DNA from: Bombus terrestris
Taxonomy: Eukaryota; Arthropoda; Insecta; Hymenoptera; Apidae
Assembly (NCBI RefSeq): GCF_910591885.1
Contig: NC_063270.1
Span: 3,906,001-3,970,000, forward strand
Length of the DNA stretch: 64,000 nucleotides
Direction of reading: 5' to 3'
This document shows, piece by piece, positions 14,401-27,329 of the stretch (the first letter of the stretch is position 1; each line of letters begins with the position of its first letter). Below the pieces are notes generated by a model. The model did not search any database, was not told the origin of the DNA, and saw nothing but the letters and a program-made list of their open reading frames with translations. The translations under genes were made by a program, and so were the position numbers.

Positions 14401-17400
14401 ATACAACCTGTATGTATATACATATAATATATATAATGGATATATGCATATATACTGTATATATTATTATATTAACAATAGTAATATTTTAATTTAAGAA
14501 TTATTTTTCAAAGAAAAATGTGCAAGTTAGATTATTTTAAAGATAATATAACATGATGTAAATGTAACTTGTTATTATAAATAATTTTACAAAATTTATT
14601 TATTTAATGTTCCTTTAATGAGAAAAAAGATAATATACTCATAAAGTTTCCTTCTTTTTATTAGGCTTGGGAAGAAACATTTAAAGCTTGGGAAATAACT
14701 TCGCGGCAGTTAGTGACTTATCCCAAATCTAAAACAGAAGATAGTCAGATAGAATCATTTCATCGAAGTACAGGGAAGCGAAGAGCATCACACCAAAATT
14801 CAGAACATGAATTAGAAGAACAAATTAATGAGTGGGCTAATATGACAGGATTTCTTTGTGCTTTGGGTGGAGTATGTTTACAGAAACGTTCTCCAAATAG
14901 ATCATTGTCAGGAATGCCACCAAATTCAGAACCAAAAAGGAGTGCAAAACAACAAGATCCTACACCTTGTTTATCAAATCCAAGTCAGGAAGTGCAATAT
15001 TGTACACAATTTGTTTATAATTTATTACGCCTATTAATTTGTAACAATGAAAAATTTGGCAATCAAATTCAGAAACATGTAAAAGAATTGGTTGGGCATG
15101 AAATGAGTCCTGCACTATATCCAATTCTTTTTGATCAGATTAAAAGCATAGTCGAAAAATTTTTTAATCAACAAGGTCAAGTTATAGTAATGGAAGGTAA
15201 TACGCAATTCATTGAGCATATAATATTCATAATGAAGAATATCCTAGATTCTAAAACAGATCAACCTTCTGAATATCTTGGAATGACTAGCATAGAAGGA
15301 ATGATGTTAGCAATTGTCAGATATGTTAGACATTTGGACATGACTAAACATTCTATTCTTATCAAAACAAAATTGTGTCTGCTAGTCGAAGCAATGATGA
15401 AAAGACGAGATGACTTAGCATTCCGACAGGAAATGAAATTTAGAAATAAACTTGTTGAATATTTAACTGATTGGGTGATGGGTGCTACTCATCAAATTAC
15501 TCCATCTACTAGTGGAGACTTGACTGTTTACACACGGTATAGATGACTTTTTCTATGAAAGATATTTATATTAAATAATATTTTCCTTTTTGCTTAATTT
15601 AATAACTGTTTAATTATATATTATCATATGTACAGTGAAGATAAAATACCTATTGATTCGTTATAATTGAGTAAGAAAGCAATATTATTGAAACATATAG
15701 AAATGATCAAATAATTAATTAAGAATTAATATTAAAAAATTAGCTGTGCATATATTTTCAGTGCATTTAATTTATTGCAGATGCAGTTTTATTGTTTATT
15801 AAAGAAATTAAATATTTTTATTAATTTATATCAAATATTTGGTATAATCTTATTATAATATTATATTAAGTCTCTGTCTAATATAATGAATTATACGTAT
15901 ATATCAAATATGTTTGTTTTATTTGATTTTTAGAGATTTAGATCAAGCATGCATGGAAGCGGTCGGAGCATTGCTACGAGGCCTACCTCTTCAACCCGAA
16001 GAATCCGATCGCGGTGATTTAATGGAAGCAAAATCTCAGTTGTTCTTAAAATATTTTACTCTCTTCATGAATTTATTAAACGACTGCAACGAAGCAACTG
16101 GCGAAGAAAAAGAAATAGTATCTCAACAACCATGTTTAAGTAGTGGCAAATTATCTACTTTACGCAACGCTACTATACAAGCAATGAGTAATCTTCTCAG
16201 CGCAAATATTGATAGTGGATTAATGCATTCTCTAAGTGAGCAAAATTATAATTTATTTATTCGTGACACTGATATTATTGATATTATTGACATTTATTGA
16301 TGGCTTAGTATTATTGATATAACATTAAATATTATATTAAATTTTCTACCGACTTTTGCAATTTTTTATAATTTTAAAATTTTTATATTTGTAGGTTTGG
16401 GTTACAATCCAGATTTACAAACACGGGCAGCATTTATGGAAGTTCTTACCAAAATTCTACAACAAGGAACGGAATTTGATACATTAGCAGAAACAGTATT
16501 AGCTGATAGGTTTGAACAATTGGTTCAACTTGTTACAATGATTAGTGACAAAGGAGAATTACCTATTGCAATGGCCTTAGCTAATGTAGTAACAACGAAT
16601 CAAATGGACGAATTAGCACGAGTTTTTGTGACATTATTTGATGCTAAGCACTTGTTATCTTCTCTCTTATGGAATATGTTTTATCGCGAAGTTGAAGTTT
16701 CTGATTGTATGCAAACATTATTTCGTGGAAACAGTCTTGGAAGCAAAATTATGGCATTTTGTTTTAAAATTTATGGTGCCAGTTATTTACAAAATTTATT
16801 AGAACCATTAATTACTCCGCTATTAGATGATCCCACTACTGGTTTTGAAGTTGATAGCGCTAGAATAGATGCTAATGAAGATATAGAAAAGAATGGTCGT
16901 AATTTGATTGCATTAACTCAAAAAGTATTTGATGCTATAGTATCATCAGCTGATCGGTAAGTTATTAGAAATTGTATAGTTAATATTAATATAAATCATT
17001 TCTTAAAGAAATTTAGCTGTTAATTGACATTATATTAGTTTCATTGTATTTTCACAGGTTTCCACCACAATTGCGGTCTATGTGTCATTGTTTATATCAG
17101 GTACTCAGCAAAAGATTTCCACAGTGTCCACAAAATAATATTGGAGCTGTTGGAACTGTAATATTTCTGCGATTTATTAATCCAGCTATTGTATCACCTC
17201 AAGAAATGGGTATTGTAAATAAGCCTGTACCTCCGCACATTAAGAGAGGTCTTATGTTAATGTCTAAAATTCTTCAAAATATCGCAAACCATGTAGAATT
17301 TAGCAAAGAACAACACATGTTACCATTTAATGACTTCTTACGTGCACATTTCGAAATTGGAAGAAGATTTTTTATACAGATAGCATCAGATTGTGAAACG

Positions 17401-20400
17401 GTCGATCAAGCTAATCATCCGATGTCGTTTGTGTCGGATGCCAATGTTCTAGCATTACATAGATTGCTTTGGAATCATCAAGAACGAATTGGTGATTATC
17501 TTAGTAGCAGTCGGGACCATAAAGCAGTAGGTAGAAGACCTTTTGATAAAATGGCTACATTATTGGCTTATCTTGGTCCTCCGGAACATAAACCAATAGA
17601 TTCACAGTAAGTAACAATATTAAATACATTTCTTTTATTATACAAATCATTGTTACGAATGCTATTTATGCAATTTTCATATGTATATTTAAGTGTATTT
17701 ATTTAATAGCTTACTTTTTTCATCGTCTTACGCTCGATGGTCAAACATTGATATGTCTTCAACTAATTTTGAGGAAATTATGGTAAAACATAATATGCAT
17801 GAAAATGAAGAATTTAAGAGTATCAAGAATTTAAATATATTCTATCAAGCAGGAACTAGTAAACAAGGGTATCCAGTGTTTTATTATATTGCAAGACGAT
17901 ACAAGTATGTACCTTATAAATTTGTTAATGTATATGTTACAGATATGAGCATTAATTTGATTAATAAGGACTTTTTTTTATTAGACATTAAGAATTATTA
18001 TTTCGTTAAGTTATTACCTTATATATTATATATTTTTTTATATAATATTTATATATTATACAAAATCATATAAGGAGAAACCTGATGAAAAATGTTTGGT
18101 TGTGTGTATGTATATTTGGATTTATAACTATGTGCTAATGTAATTTTGCTTCTATTTTTTTATAGAATTGGCGATACGAATGGCGATTTGCTAATATACC
18201 ATGTTATTCTTACCCTAAAACCATTCTGCCATTCTCCATTTGAATTGGTTGTTGATTTCACTCACGCATGTTCAGACAATCGATTTAGAGCTGAATTCCT
18301 ACAAAAATGGTTTTATGTATTGCCTAAAGTTGCCTATGAAAATATTCATGCCGCATATATTTATAATTGTAATAGCTGGGTGAGAGAATATATAAAGTTT
18401 CACGATAGGATTTTGGCACCGTTAAAAGGTAATAGAAAGGTAGTTTTCATAGACGGACCGGGTCGTTTAAATGATGTGATCGATGTCGATCAACAAAAAT
18501 TGCCTGGAGCTACTTTATCCCTTGATGAAGATTTAAAGGTTTTTAACAGCGTTTTAAAAATTTGTCATAGGGATACTAAGGTATCCGTAAAAGTTGGACC
18601 AACAGCGATACAAATTACCTCGGCGGAGAAATGCAAAGTATTGTCGCATTCCGTTCTCTTAAATGATGTTTATTATGCATCTGAAATAGAAGAAGTTTGT
18701 TTAGTAGATGACAATCAATTTACATTGACTATTTCAAATGAAACTGGCCCATTATCTCTTATTCATCAAGACTGTGATAGTATAGTACAGGCTATAATTC
18801 ATATAAGAAATCGATGGGAATTATCACAGCCGGAATCTGTATCTATTCATCCAAAGATAAGACCTAAAGATGTACCTGGAACATTATTAAACATGGCATT
18901 ACTGAATCTTGGTAGCTCGGATCCAAATTTACGAACAGCAGCATACAATCAACTGTGTGCTTTAACTGCAACATTTGATTTAAAAATAGAAGGACAACTC
19001 TTGGAAACATCTGGACTTTGCATACCATCAAATAATACTATATTTATTAAACATTTAAGTGAAACCTTAGCTGCAAATGATCCTCATCTTACACTGGAGT
19101 TTTTAGAGGAATGTATACAAGGTTTCAGATTGTCAAGCATTGAGTTAAAACATCTTTGTTTAGAATATATGACTCCGTGGTTAAATAATCTTGTACGATT
19201 TTACAAGCCAAACGACGAAGGAGGGAAACGCCAGAAACAAGTTACAAAAATTTTAGAGAAATTAATTACATTAACTATTGAGGAAGTGGAAATGTATCCA
19301 AGTATCCAAGCTAAAATATGGAGCACAATCGGAAGACTACCCGACTTAATAGATACAGTCTTGGATAATTTCATTCAACGTAGTGTCAGTTTTGGACTTG
19401 GTTCTCCTACAGTTGAGATTATGGCAGATACCGCCGTAGCTTTGGCTTCTGGAAATGTTCAATTAGTGGCAAAGAAAGTAATAGGAAGACTTTGTCGAGT
19501 TGTTGATAAAACTTGTACTTCTCCAACACCGTTATTAGAACGACATACAAGATGGAATGACATTGCTATTCTAGCAAGATATTTATTAATGCTATCCTTT
19601 AATAACTGCTTGGACGTAGGAAAACATTTACCATATTTGTTTCATACAGTGACATTTCTAGTTTGCTCTGGAAGTCTGAGTATGCGTGCTTCTACTCATG
19701 GTTTGGTCATTAATAGTATTCATTCGTTATGCACCTGTAGTTCACCTTCCTTTTCAGAAGATACTTATCGAATATTACGGATGAGTTTAGATGAATTTTC
19801 TCTTCCAAAATTTTATTTACTTTTTGGAATTAGCGAAGTGAAATCTGCTGCGGGTACAGCATTTAGATCTAGTTATAGACATTCGAATGAAAAATGGTTT
19901 AGCAACGAGCGTAGCGTTACAGGAACATATGATAAAGAAAGACTTTCACTAACCAGTTTAGAAATTATTACTGATGCTCTTCTTGAAATTATGGAAGCTT
20001 GTATGCGGGACATACCACACTGTGATTGGTTAAAAACTTGGACTTCTTTAGCAAGGAATTTTGCTTTTTGCTTTAATCCCGCTCTTCAGCCTCGAGCTTT
20101 GATTGTTTTCGGATGTATTAGTAAAAGCATAACTGATCAAGATATGAAACAGTTACTAAGGATATTAGTAAAGGCACTCGAGAGTTTTAATGATATCGTT
20201 TTGTTGGAAGCGATCATTATGTGCCTTACTCGATTACAACCTTTGCTTAGATCTGTAAGTTACATAATAGTTTATTTTTTATTATTAATTTATTATTAAT
20301 TATTTATTAATTACGTATTGATTAATTATTTTGTTTATTGTTACGTATCAATATATTTCAAGGAACGTGATGTTAGTGCAAATTGTGCCTTTAATATATT

Positions 20401-22834
20401 ATTAAAGTTAAATCTTATATTTATATTATACAAAGTAAAGTTTATTCTATTATCATGAAGTTCGGTAATAATTACTAATAAGTATCATTAACATAATGAT
20501 TTCATAACTTTACAACAGTGAAGTTGTTGGAATTTTAATTAATCTGAAATTAATTGTTTATATCTATATATATATTTATATTTAATAATATATACTATTA
20601 TAATATATATTTATATATTTTCATATTTTCAAGGAATCTCCTATACATCGATATTTATTTTGGGTTGCAACATCAATTCTTCAATTAGATGAAGCTTCTT
20701 TATATGCCTGTGGTTTAGCACTGCTTGAGCAAAATTTACACACTCTGGATTCTCAAGGAACTTTTGATGACAAAGTAAAGATTTCTGTATTGTATTAGAT
20801 AATCATATTATGTGTTCATCTTTATTATAAATTGCATAAATATTTTAGACCTTGAAGCAAGTTATGATGTCAACACGAGAACCTTTAGAATGGCACTTTA
20901 AACAATTAGATAATGCTGTGGGACTTTCGTTCAAATCAAATTTTCATTTTGCTTTGGTTGGTCATCTATTAAAAGGATACAGACATCCTACACCTACCAC
21001 TGTTACAAGAACAGCCAGAGTATTGACTATGCTGTTAGGTATTGTTGCTAAACCATTTAGAAGAGATAAATTTGAAGTCACACCAGAAAGTGTGGCATAC
21101 TTGTCTGGTAAGTTTATGTAAAATTTTCTATTTATGAATTGAAATTACTAATTATTATATATTTATATCTAATTAGCGTTAGTATCTGTATCTGAGGAAG
21201 TACGGAGTCGATGTCATATTAGACATGCTGTGACCAAAACTGTAGAATCTGGTAGCACAGATTACCTTGATATTTTGCTTCCACACAGTACAGTAAGTTA
21301 TTCTTAGATTTTTTTTCATATTAAAATCATATTCTAAATTTTAAATAGAAAGTATTCAAGACATGCATTATTTATGGTCTAATGTCATTTAATTGCGCAT
21401 TAATCGGAATTACTTTTACTAATACATATTTGAACTTAATTCAAGTAAAAGAACGAAAATCAGTTTATATATTTCTCGTATAACGAAGCGATATCTTGTT
21501 ATTTAAAGATAATTGGAAAATTTGCTTTTCTAATCTTTTTTGCTTATTATTAATGTTATATTGTCTACTGTTAGATCGTGCGTAAAGAATGCCTTGTGGA
21601 AGGAATTTAAAAGAATTTTGTTAATTTGATGCAGTTATACATAGTTTGTTGTTAATTACAATTTTAAAGTTATTTTCACATCGTAATTTGTTTTGTCTGT
21701 TCTGTATACATAGAAGTATATAGGGTGTCTAAGTTTTAAATGATCAAACTTCACAGTTTATTTTATGAGTAGAAATAAGAAAATAATATTATATAAACAT
21801 AGGTCTATAAAACCAAATTTTAGAAAAAAGTTACACAAGAAATATGAAATCTAAAGGCAATAGATGAATATTATCATGAAAAACGTATTCATCGGGGAGC
21901 ATACATTGTTCGAACAGCGAGATCGTCAAATTTTACACTATCTATAGTCAACAACAAAAGTGTATCGCACAATAATTGATTCGAAATAAGAACCGATTCG
22001 TGATGCGTTCAGTGATCTGAAGCAAAAGCATCAAATTCGGAAAGTAACAAACTCAATCTCCCAAAAATATTCGAAACGTAAAGACCTAACTGAATTGATT
22101 AGTTTTCATATTCCTTGTATAATTTTTTTATAAAGCATTTACAGACTCATGTTTATATAATAATCTTTTCTTGTTTTTACTTATAGAAGAAACTAATGAG
22201 TCTGATCATTTAAAACTGAGACACTCCGTATACAAAATATCCTAATCTTTTTCATAAAATGGCATTAACTTTTTTAAATTTCAAATAAATGTGTACATGT
22301 ATCGAACATTTAATATCAGAATATTAAAGAAGTGATTGTGATAAATTAAATATTATGATACAGGATACATCTAATGCAACATCAAGTAATCCTACTAATC
22401 GCCGGCAAAAGTCATGGGATCTTCTTGATCAGTCTGCACTCACTCAAGCTAGACAACAGAAACAATATTCAACTCATCAGGTATGTTTTATTTGTTAAGT
22501 ACGATTACATTTTACAAAACATGTAAAAATGATTTATAAAGGCATTATTTATTTTATAATGCATTATGTATTACAGTATCCATGTTTCATTTAAAATTTG
22601 TTCAGGATAATGATAATCACATCCAAAAAAGTTTATTTTTCAGTAGATTGTTTTTATTACTTTTGTTTTAAATATTACAATAACAGTTATCTATAAATGA
22701 ATTGTTTTTTGCTGAAATTTACTACTATTTACTTATATATTATACATTTTAAGACAAGAAATTGATTATTCGTTAAACAAGAAAAAATTATTATTTTGTA
22801 AGTAAATTATATAGTTTTTTTAAAGGTGTGTATC

Positions 22835-22899
<65 letters not shown>

Positions 22900-25800
22900 A
22901 CATACAAATGTATGTACATAATAAAATAAATATGTAGATAATTACACATAAGTATATATATGCAGCTCTTGATGTATTTGTATATTTGTAATTAATTTCA
23001 ATTTCTGTTTCTATTTATTTCTATTTATATTAAATAATTTACAACATCTAAATTCCTTAATTTTATGAAACTTGAAATATGAAAATAGAATTTAAAAATA
23101 AGCAGATACAGTAGTTAAAAATATATTAAGATGATGTTTTGAAAATTTATAATTTACGTTGTGAATTATTCCAAAGTAAACAAAATAACAACAATATTAG
23201 TAGTCTGAAAGTTAGTAGATACAAAATTCATGCATTATAAAATAAAATTAAATTTAAGGTTTTAAATATTTTATAGGATATTTTAAAAGTGTAAATTCAA
23301 TTTTACATTAAGTAATATTGTTTATTGTTTTATATTTTTGAATGAACCTGTGTTTACTCTTTCGATGTCTATGTTCGCATCTACCTATGTCTACCTTATG
23401 TCTGCCTGGAAAACACATTGTAACTTGTCCCTTATACATATCACGCTCCATCAATTTGTACAATAATGACGACGTATACGTCATTAACAAGACTGGACGG
23501 ATTTTATTTAAAACGCAGCGATCCTTTTCTGTACCAACTGCGAAGGAAGCGAAGTCGAATGAGGAAGTTGAACCAAAGGTATTATTTACTCATCATATAT
23601 ATAATCCTCATAAACATCTCTTCTTAAATTTATTAACATCTAAACAAATGCAAATGTACATATGTATGATTTCGTAATATATGTACATATAATATATTCC
23701 CATTATAGCAGTAGCGATAAATAGCTGAAAGAAATTCAAGACATTAATTGAATTTAAATAAGTTCAATGTGAGAAAATTAAACTTTCATGTAATTTTCAT
23801 TTATACGTGCATTGACATAAAACTGCATAAAGTAAGAAACCATACATATCATTTAATTTTGCCTTATGACATTTCTGCTTCAATCGTTTTAAAAATATCT
23901 ACAGCTTGACCCTTGTTATGTGTATTAAAATTAAGGAAATGAACGTACGAAGTAAAATAAAAAGATACATATAAATGGTAAAATTTCTATAATTCATACA
24001 GAATCGAAGTGCCAGAGTAAGCGTGAGCAACGAAAATAATATATTGCTTGATCCAGAAGTACTGACAGATTTCTCAACTCAAACTTTGGTTCTAACTGTT
24101 TTGGTTACTTTAGTTAAAAATTCAACCGATGAAAACGAACAACGGATTCTTTATGAATATCTTGCGGAAGCCTCAGTGGTGTTTCCAAAAGTCTTCCCAG
24201 TAATGTAAGTTTTTATCTTTCAAAATTTTAAACAGATTATATTTACGTTGAAAGCATCTACAGCAATTACATTACTATTTGTTAAGTGTTACAGTAAGCT
24301 AGCGTGATTTTTATAATTTTAAAATAAAGATGCATTTAACTGTTTATTACGCTGTTCCTTGTAAATATTCAAAACACGAGGGCACATGACTTCACAGAAC
24401 AATTCACTACATACGTAAAGATAGGAATGATGTTTACGGAAATAATATAAACTTGTTCCTGCGTTAATAAATAACATTAAGAAATTCGGAATGAATATCG
24501 AAGGGATTCCAACGAAGTCGAACAATACCTGATAGTTTTGAACGGAAAAAGAGATCTATTACAGACATTTAGTAATTTGTATTTATGTCGAGAGAGCTCG
24601 TTTAAAATAATTATTTAATAATTATTTATATATAGTTATTAGATAATTATAATTAAATACTATGAAGATAAGATAATATGAAAAAATATCTATAATTCTC
24701 AAATCTTCAAATCTTCAGCATCTGGAACGGATACTTCTATATGTGATACGCTATTCACAATTATTTCACTTTGCTTAATGAATTTATTTCTGTCGAGAAT
24801 CCAATGTAAGAATTTATTTAATTTAATGTAAGAAACTAGGAATAAGAATGCAACAACCTCCATGCAATAGACTCTGTACCTAGAGTACAAATAAATTATT
24901 ATTATTTATTATTATTAATTTGTTTCTACATTTTTTCGTTTCACAGCTGTATCTTAGCCTTAGTTGAAATATAAAATAAGTATGAAAAACAGTAACATGA
25001 ACAATTTGGTTTGCGAGAAATGACATTTAAAATAACGCATATGCTTACTGAGACATTTAATATTACAAAATTCCATAAACGTATACTTAATACTTTTTAA
25101 ATGAATTTAAATCTATTTATAGTCATAATTTGCTTGATGCAAAAATCAACAATGTATTATCCTTTTGCCATGACCAAGGGATATTGAATTCTGTACAAGC
25201 AATTATACAAAATATGATAGCATGCGAGGATACAAGTCAACAGCAGTTACATTACTTACAAAGTTGTGGTTTTGGTGGATTATGGAGATTTGCAGGGCCA
25301 TACACAAATGTAAGTACCCTAGGGTGAGACGGAGATAGTAGTGCAATCGAAAAGGGAGTAATTTTTCGTAAAGAAACAAGTAGAAAATGTAATATAAATT
25401 TTTTTGTCCGTAATACGCAGCAAGTGATAATGAGCACGAACTGTCAGCCGTGTCATGTCGTTACCGATTGTTGCTGTTCGAGCTAGCTTTTATGAACACA
25501 GATTGATAATATAGTACTTAACGAGATATAGTGACTTAAGTACTACAAGAACTTCTTTCCTTTTTTAATTTTTTACCCGAAATCACCCAATAATTCAAGT
25601 TCTACGTAATCTTTTTGATTGTTGCATTTATAAGTTTACATTGATGTATGTCGTAGTCCAATTGTACAGCCGAAAGCGCTCAATTATTTGTTAATTGCCT
25701 GGAAGCCATGGTGGAAACGTGTTTACCGATAGATGAAGTTGAAGCGTTAAATAGCAATGAAATCTCGAGTGAAAAATGTAAACGATCCGATAGTCATCAG

Positions 25801-27236
25801 TCAGAAGTCGCACAAAAAAACAAATCTTTAACTCATGGAGGAGATCGGACAAGTTCTCGCGCTTTTTCGGAAAAAATGGACGAAACTTCTCGGAGTAGAT
25901 CTTCTTTCATTCACTTAGAGTAAGTTAACAATAACGATTGATTATTATTTGAGGCTGCCCCAAGTAAATATATCGAAAGATACATATATGTATATAGGTG
26001 CTACGGATAATGTTGAAACAGGTTGTAAAATATGAAAGGGGACATACATATATGTATAACATACTTACATTTATTCTGTCTTGCAATGATCCTGAAAAAA
26101 ATACTATGAAGGTTAACTTCAGATTCAACTCAATGCCAGACTAAAATCCTTCTTATTGACTAAAATCCTCATACAGTGGCCTTGACGCCTTTGGAGAATC
26201 TTCGGGATTTCCAATAGGATACATGGTGCTTCCCTCGCACCGTACTTAGAGTTCATGGAAGGAGTTAATAGGACTCCGTCATTGTATTTTCAGTCTACAA
26301 TGCTGTACTGTAAGATCCACATCACACGCTGCACAGTTGTCAGTGGCAATTGAGAGGAATCAAATTTACAACCTTCGGGCAGAAAGACGGCACTCTGCAC
26401 TCTACACTCTACACTCTAAATATTACCTACTCATGTGATTTGCATACGTTATTTTCGAAATAAGAATTTTCAAAATTGGCATTGTGTATATCTGATATTT
26501 ACAATGGGAAAATTACTCGATCGGACTTTGTACTTACATCATAGTTACCCTAAAAAGAACCGATTTCGTGTGTGAATGTCCTTGATAAGTTTAGTTTAAT
26601 TTAACATAAATGTTGAAATCGTTTGCTTGGAGAGGTTTATTTTCCTTTGAAAGAATTCTTTATAATCTGTAATATTGCTGCCGATAAATTTTTATTTGCT
26701 TATGTTTCATATCGTCGAGTATTGTTGGGAAATATTGTTTCTTAAATGTCGCTAATGCTAACAACATGTTACCTTCGAAAATCGATATATCTTGAAAATG
26801 ACTTGTGCAAAAGATATATAATTTACTTACAAATGTTACACAAGTATTTTGATAGCAATTACAAGAACATGTAGTAGAAAATATAGATTCTAATTTTAAC
26901 ACTTGAAGTTAACTTTCACAAGGCTTATAAAGGTTATAATAAAGTCAATGAATGTCAGCATGATCCATTTCTGTTAATATCTTACAGCTTTCGTGTGGAA
27001 TATTTGTTTATACGTTTCATCTTTCGAAACATTTACTTGGGGAAATATAATTTTATTATATAATACAGTCGTATATTGTTTTAAAAAAGCATCTTAATAT
27101 AATATTTTTTAAGAAAATTTAAAGTATTAATAAAGGTAGTAAATTTAGTCACAGTATAGATAGCAGAGGAGATGTTTCATTGGATTCTGTGGGTCAAGGA
27201 GAAAATACGAGTAGTAGTAACAATTCACAATCTTAG
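8406..27236 (+). CDS. NF1: Neurofibromin (Ras GTPase-activating protein)
   Basis: Neurofibromin switches off Ras and feeds cAMP/PKA signalling in insects. Twenty-three exons join in frame: 8406-8465, 10948-11272, 11367-11585, 11721-12408, 12688-12958, 13048-13425, 13512-13698, 14336-14409, 14665-15536, 15934-16235, 16395-16956, 17058-17606, 17710-17904, 18166-20254, 20634-20774, 20849-21107, 21177-21292, 22364-22480, 23492-23578, 24002-24204, 25123-25309, 25657-25919, 27149-27236. They total 8232 nt (2743 residues); insect and human proteins are about 2750-2840. All junctions are GT-AG. The RasGAP domain lies in exons 11-12 (about residues 1130-1495), with arginine finger R1236 in LFRGNSLGSK (codon 16724-16726) and FLRFINPAIVSP in exon 12. 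Sec14-PH follows in exons 13-14, then a C-terminal HEAT-like region. The vertebrate 21-residue alternative GRD exon was not seen. Least certain is the exon 13 start (residues HLLFSSSYA), chosen by phase. Confidence 0.95.
8507..8720 (+). repeat. pyrimidine-rich tract in NF1 intron 1
   Basis: Just downstream of the NF1 exon 1 donor, about 210 bp of the + strand are strongly biased to C and T, with many CTCTT and TTCC blocks. It is imperfect, so it is not a simple microsatellite. It could be degenerate (CT)n DNA, a GAGA-factor target on the opposite strand, or neutral. Confidence 0.6.
9728..9890. mobile_element. small inverted-repeat MITE relic in NF1 intron 1
   Basis: The left end reads TATAGGGTGTTCTAAAATTC and the right end TTGCAATTTTAGAAC, an inverted pair sharing GTTCTAAAATT. 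The left end resembles that of the larger element in NF1 intron 17. About 160 bp, with no coding capacity. The right boundary is uncertain. Confidence 0.45.
21721..22230. mobile_element. Tc1/mariner-like MITE in NF1 intron 17
   Basis: A roughly 505-bp non-coding element lies wholly inside the intron between NF1 exons 17 and 18. Its ends are long imperfect inverted repeats: GGGTGTCTAAGTTTTAAATG at 21723, and the complementary CATTTAAAACTGAGACACTCC ending near 22227, with about 25 of 29 positions pairing. TATA flanks both ends, consistent with TA target duplication as in the IS630-Tc1-mariner group. No transposase frame is left. Because it sits between intact splice sites, it should not affect the protein. 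Confidence 0.65.
22839..22896. repeat. (TA)n microsatellite in NF1 intron 18
   Basis: About 29 uninterrupted TA units between NF1 exons 18 and 19. Confidence 0.95.
26391..26419. repeat. heptamer tandem repeat in NF1 intron 22
   Basis: Four copies of a 7-bp unit close to CACTCTA in the last NF1 intron. The rest of this 1.2-kb intron (25920-27148) shows no recognisable feature. Confidence 0.7.
27149..27236 (+). other. NF1: NF1 terminal coding exon
   Basis: The last exon encodes the tail HSIDSRGDVSLDSVGQG and a short Ser/Asn-rich end, then TAG at 27234-27236. It was chosen because the acceptor at 27147-27148 restores the phase left by exon 22 (two bases over, completing an Asp codon) and makes the whole CDS divisible by three. 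The composition (acidic, then Ser/Asn-rich) is typical of the poorly conserved neurofibromin C-terminus. Confidence 0.75.
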
Positions 27237-27329
27237 CGATTAATATGTGAACCTAAGAAACAGTGGGGTAAACATGGGCGAAAAGGACAAGTTGGTCAGA
27301 AGTTGCAAAGACAATTGAGGTACGTTTAG
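27237..27329 (+). other. in-frame extension after the NF1 stop (possible readthrough)
   Basis: After the NF1 TAG the same frame stays open for 30 codons and ends at TAG 27327-27329. The encoded stretch is very basic, containing PKKQWGKHGRKGQ and ending LQRQLR. The stop is followed by C (TAG C), a context permissive for readthrough in insects. A GT donor (GAG/GTACGT) also occurs near the end, at 27319/27320. It may equally be 3' UTR. Confidence 0.3.

Noticed and set aside
23342..23491. N-terminal extension of NF1 exon 19 in the same frame
   Set aside because: It is open by chance. The acceptor at 23490-23491 gives the phase required by exon 18 and a family-like sequence from TGRILFKT onward.
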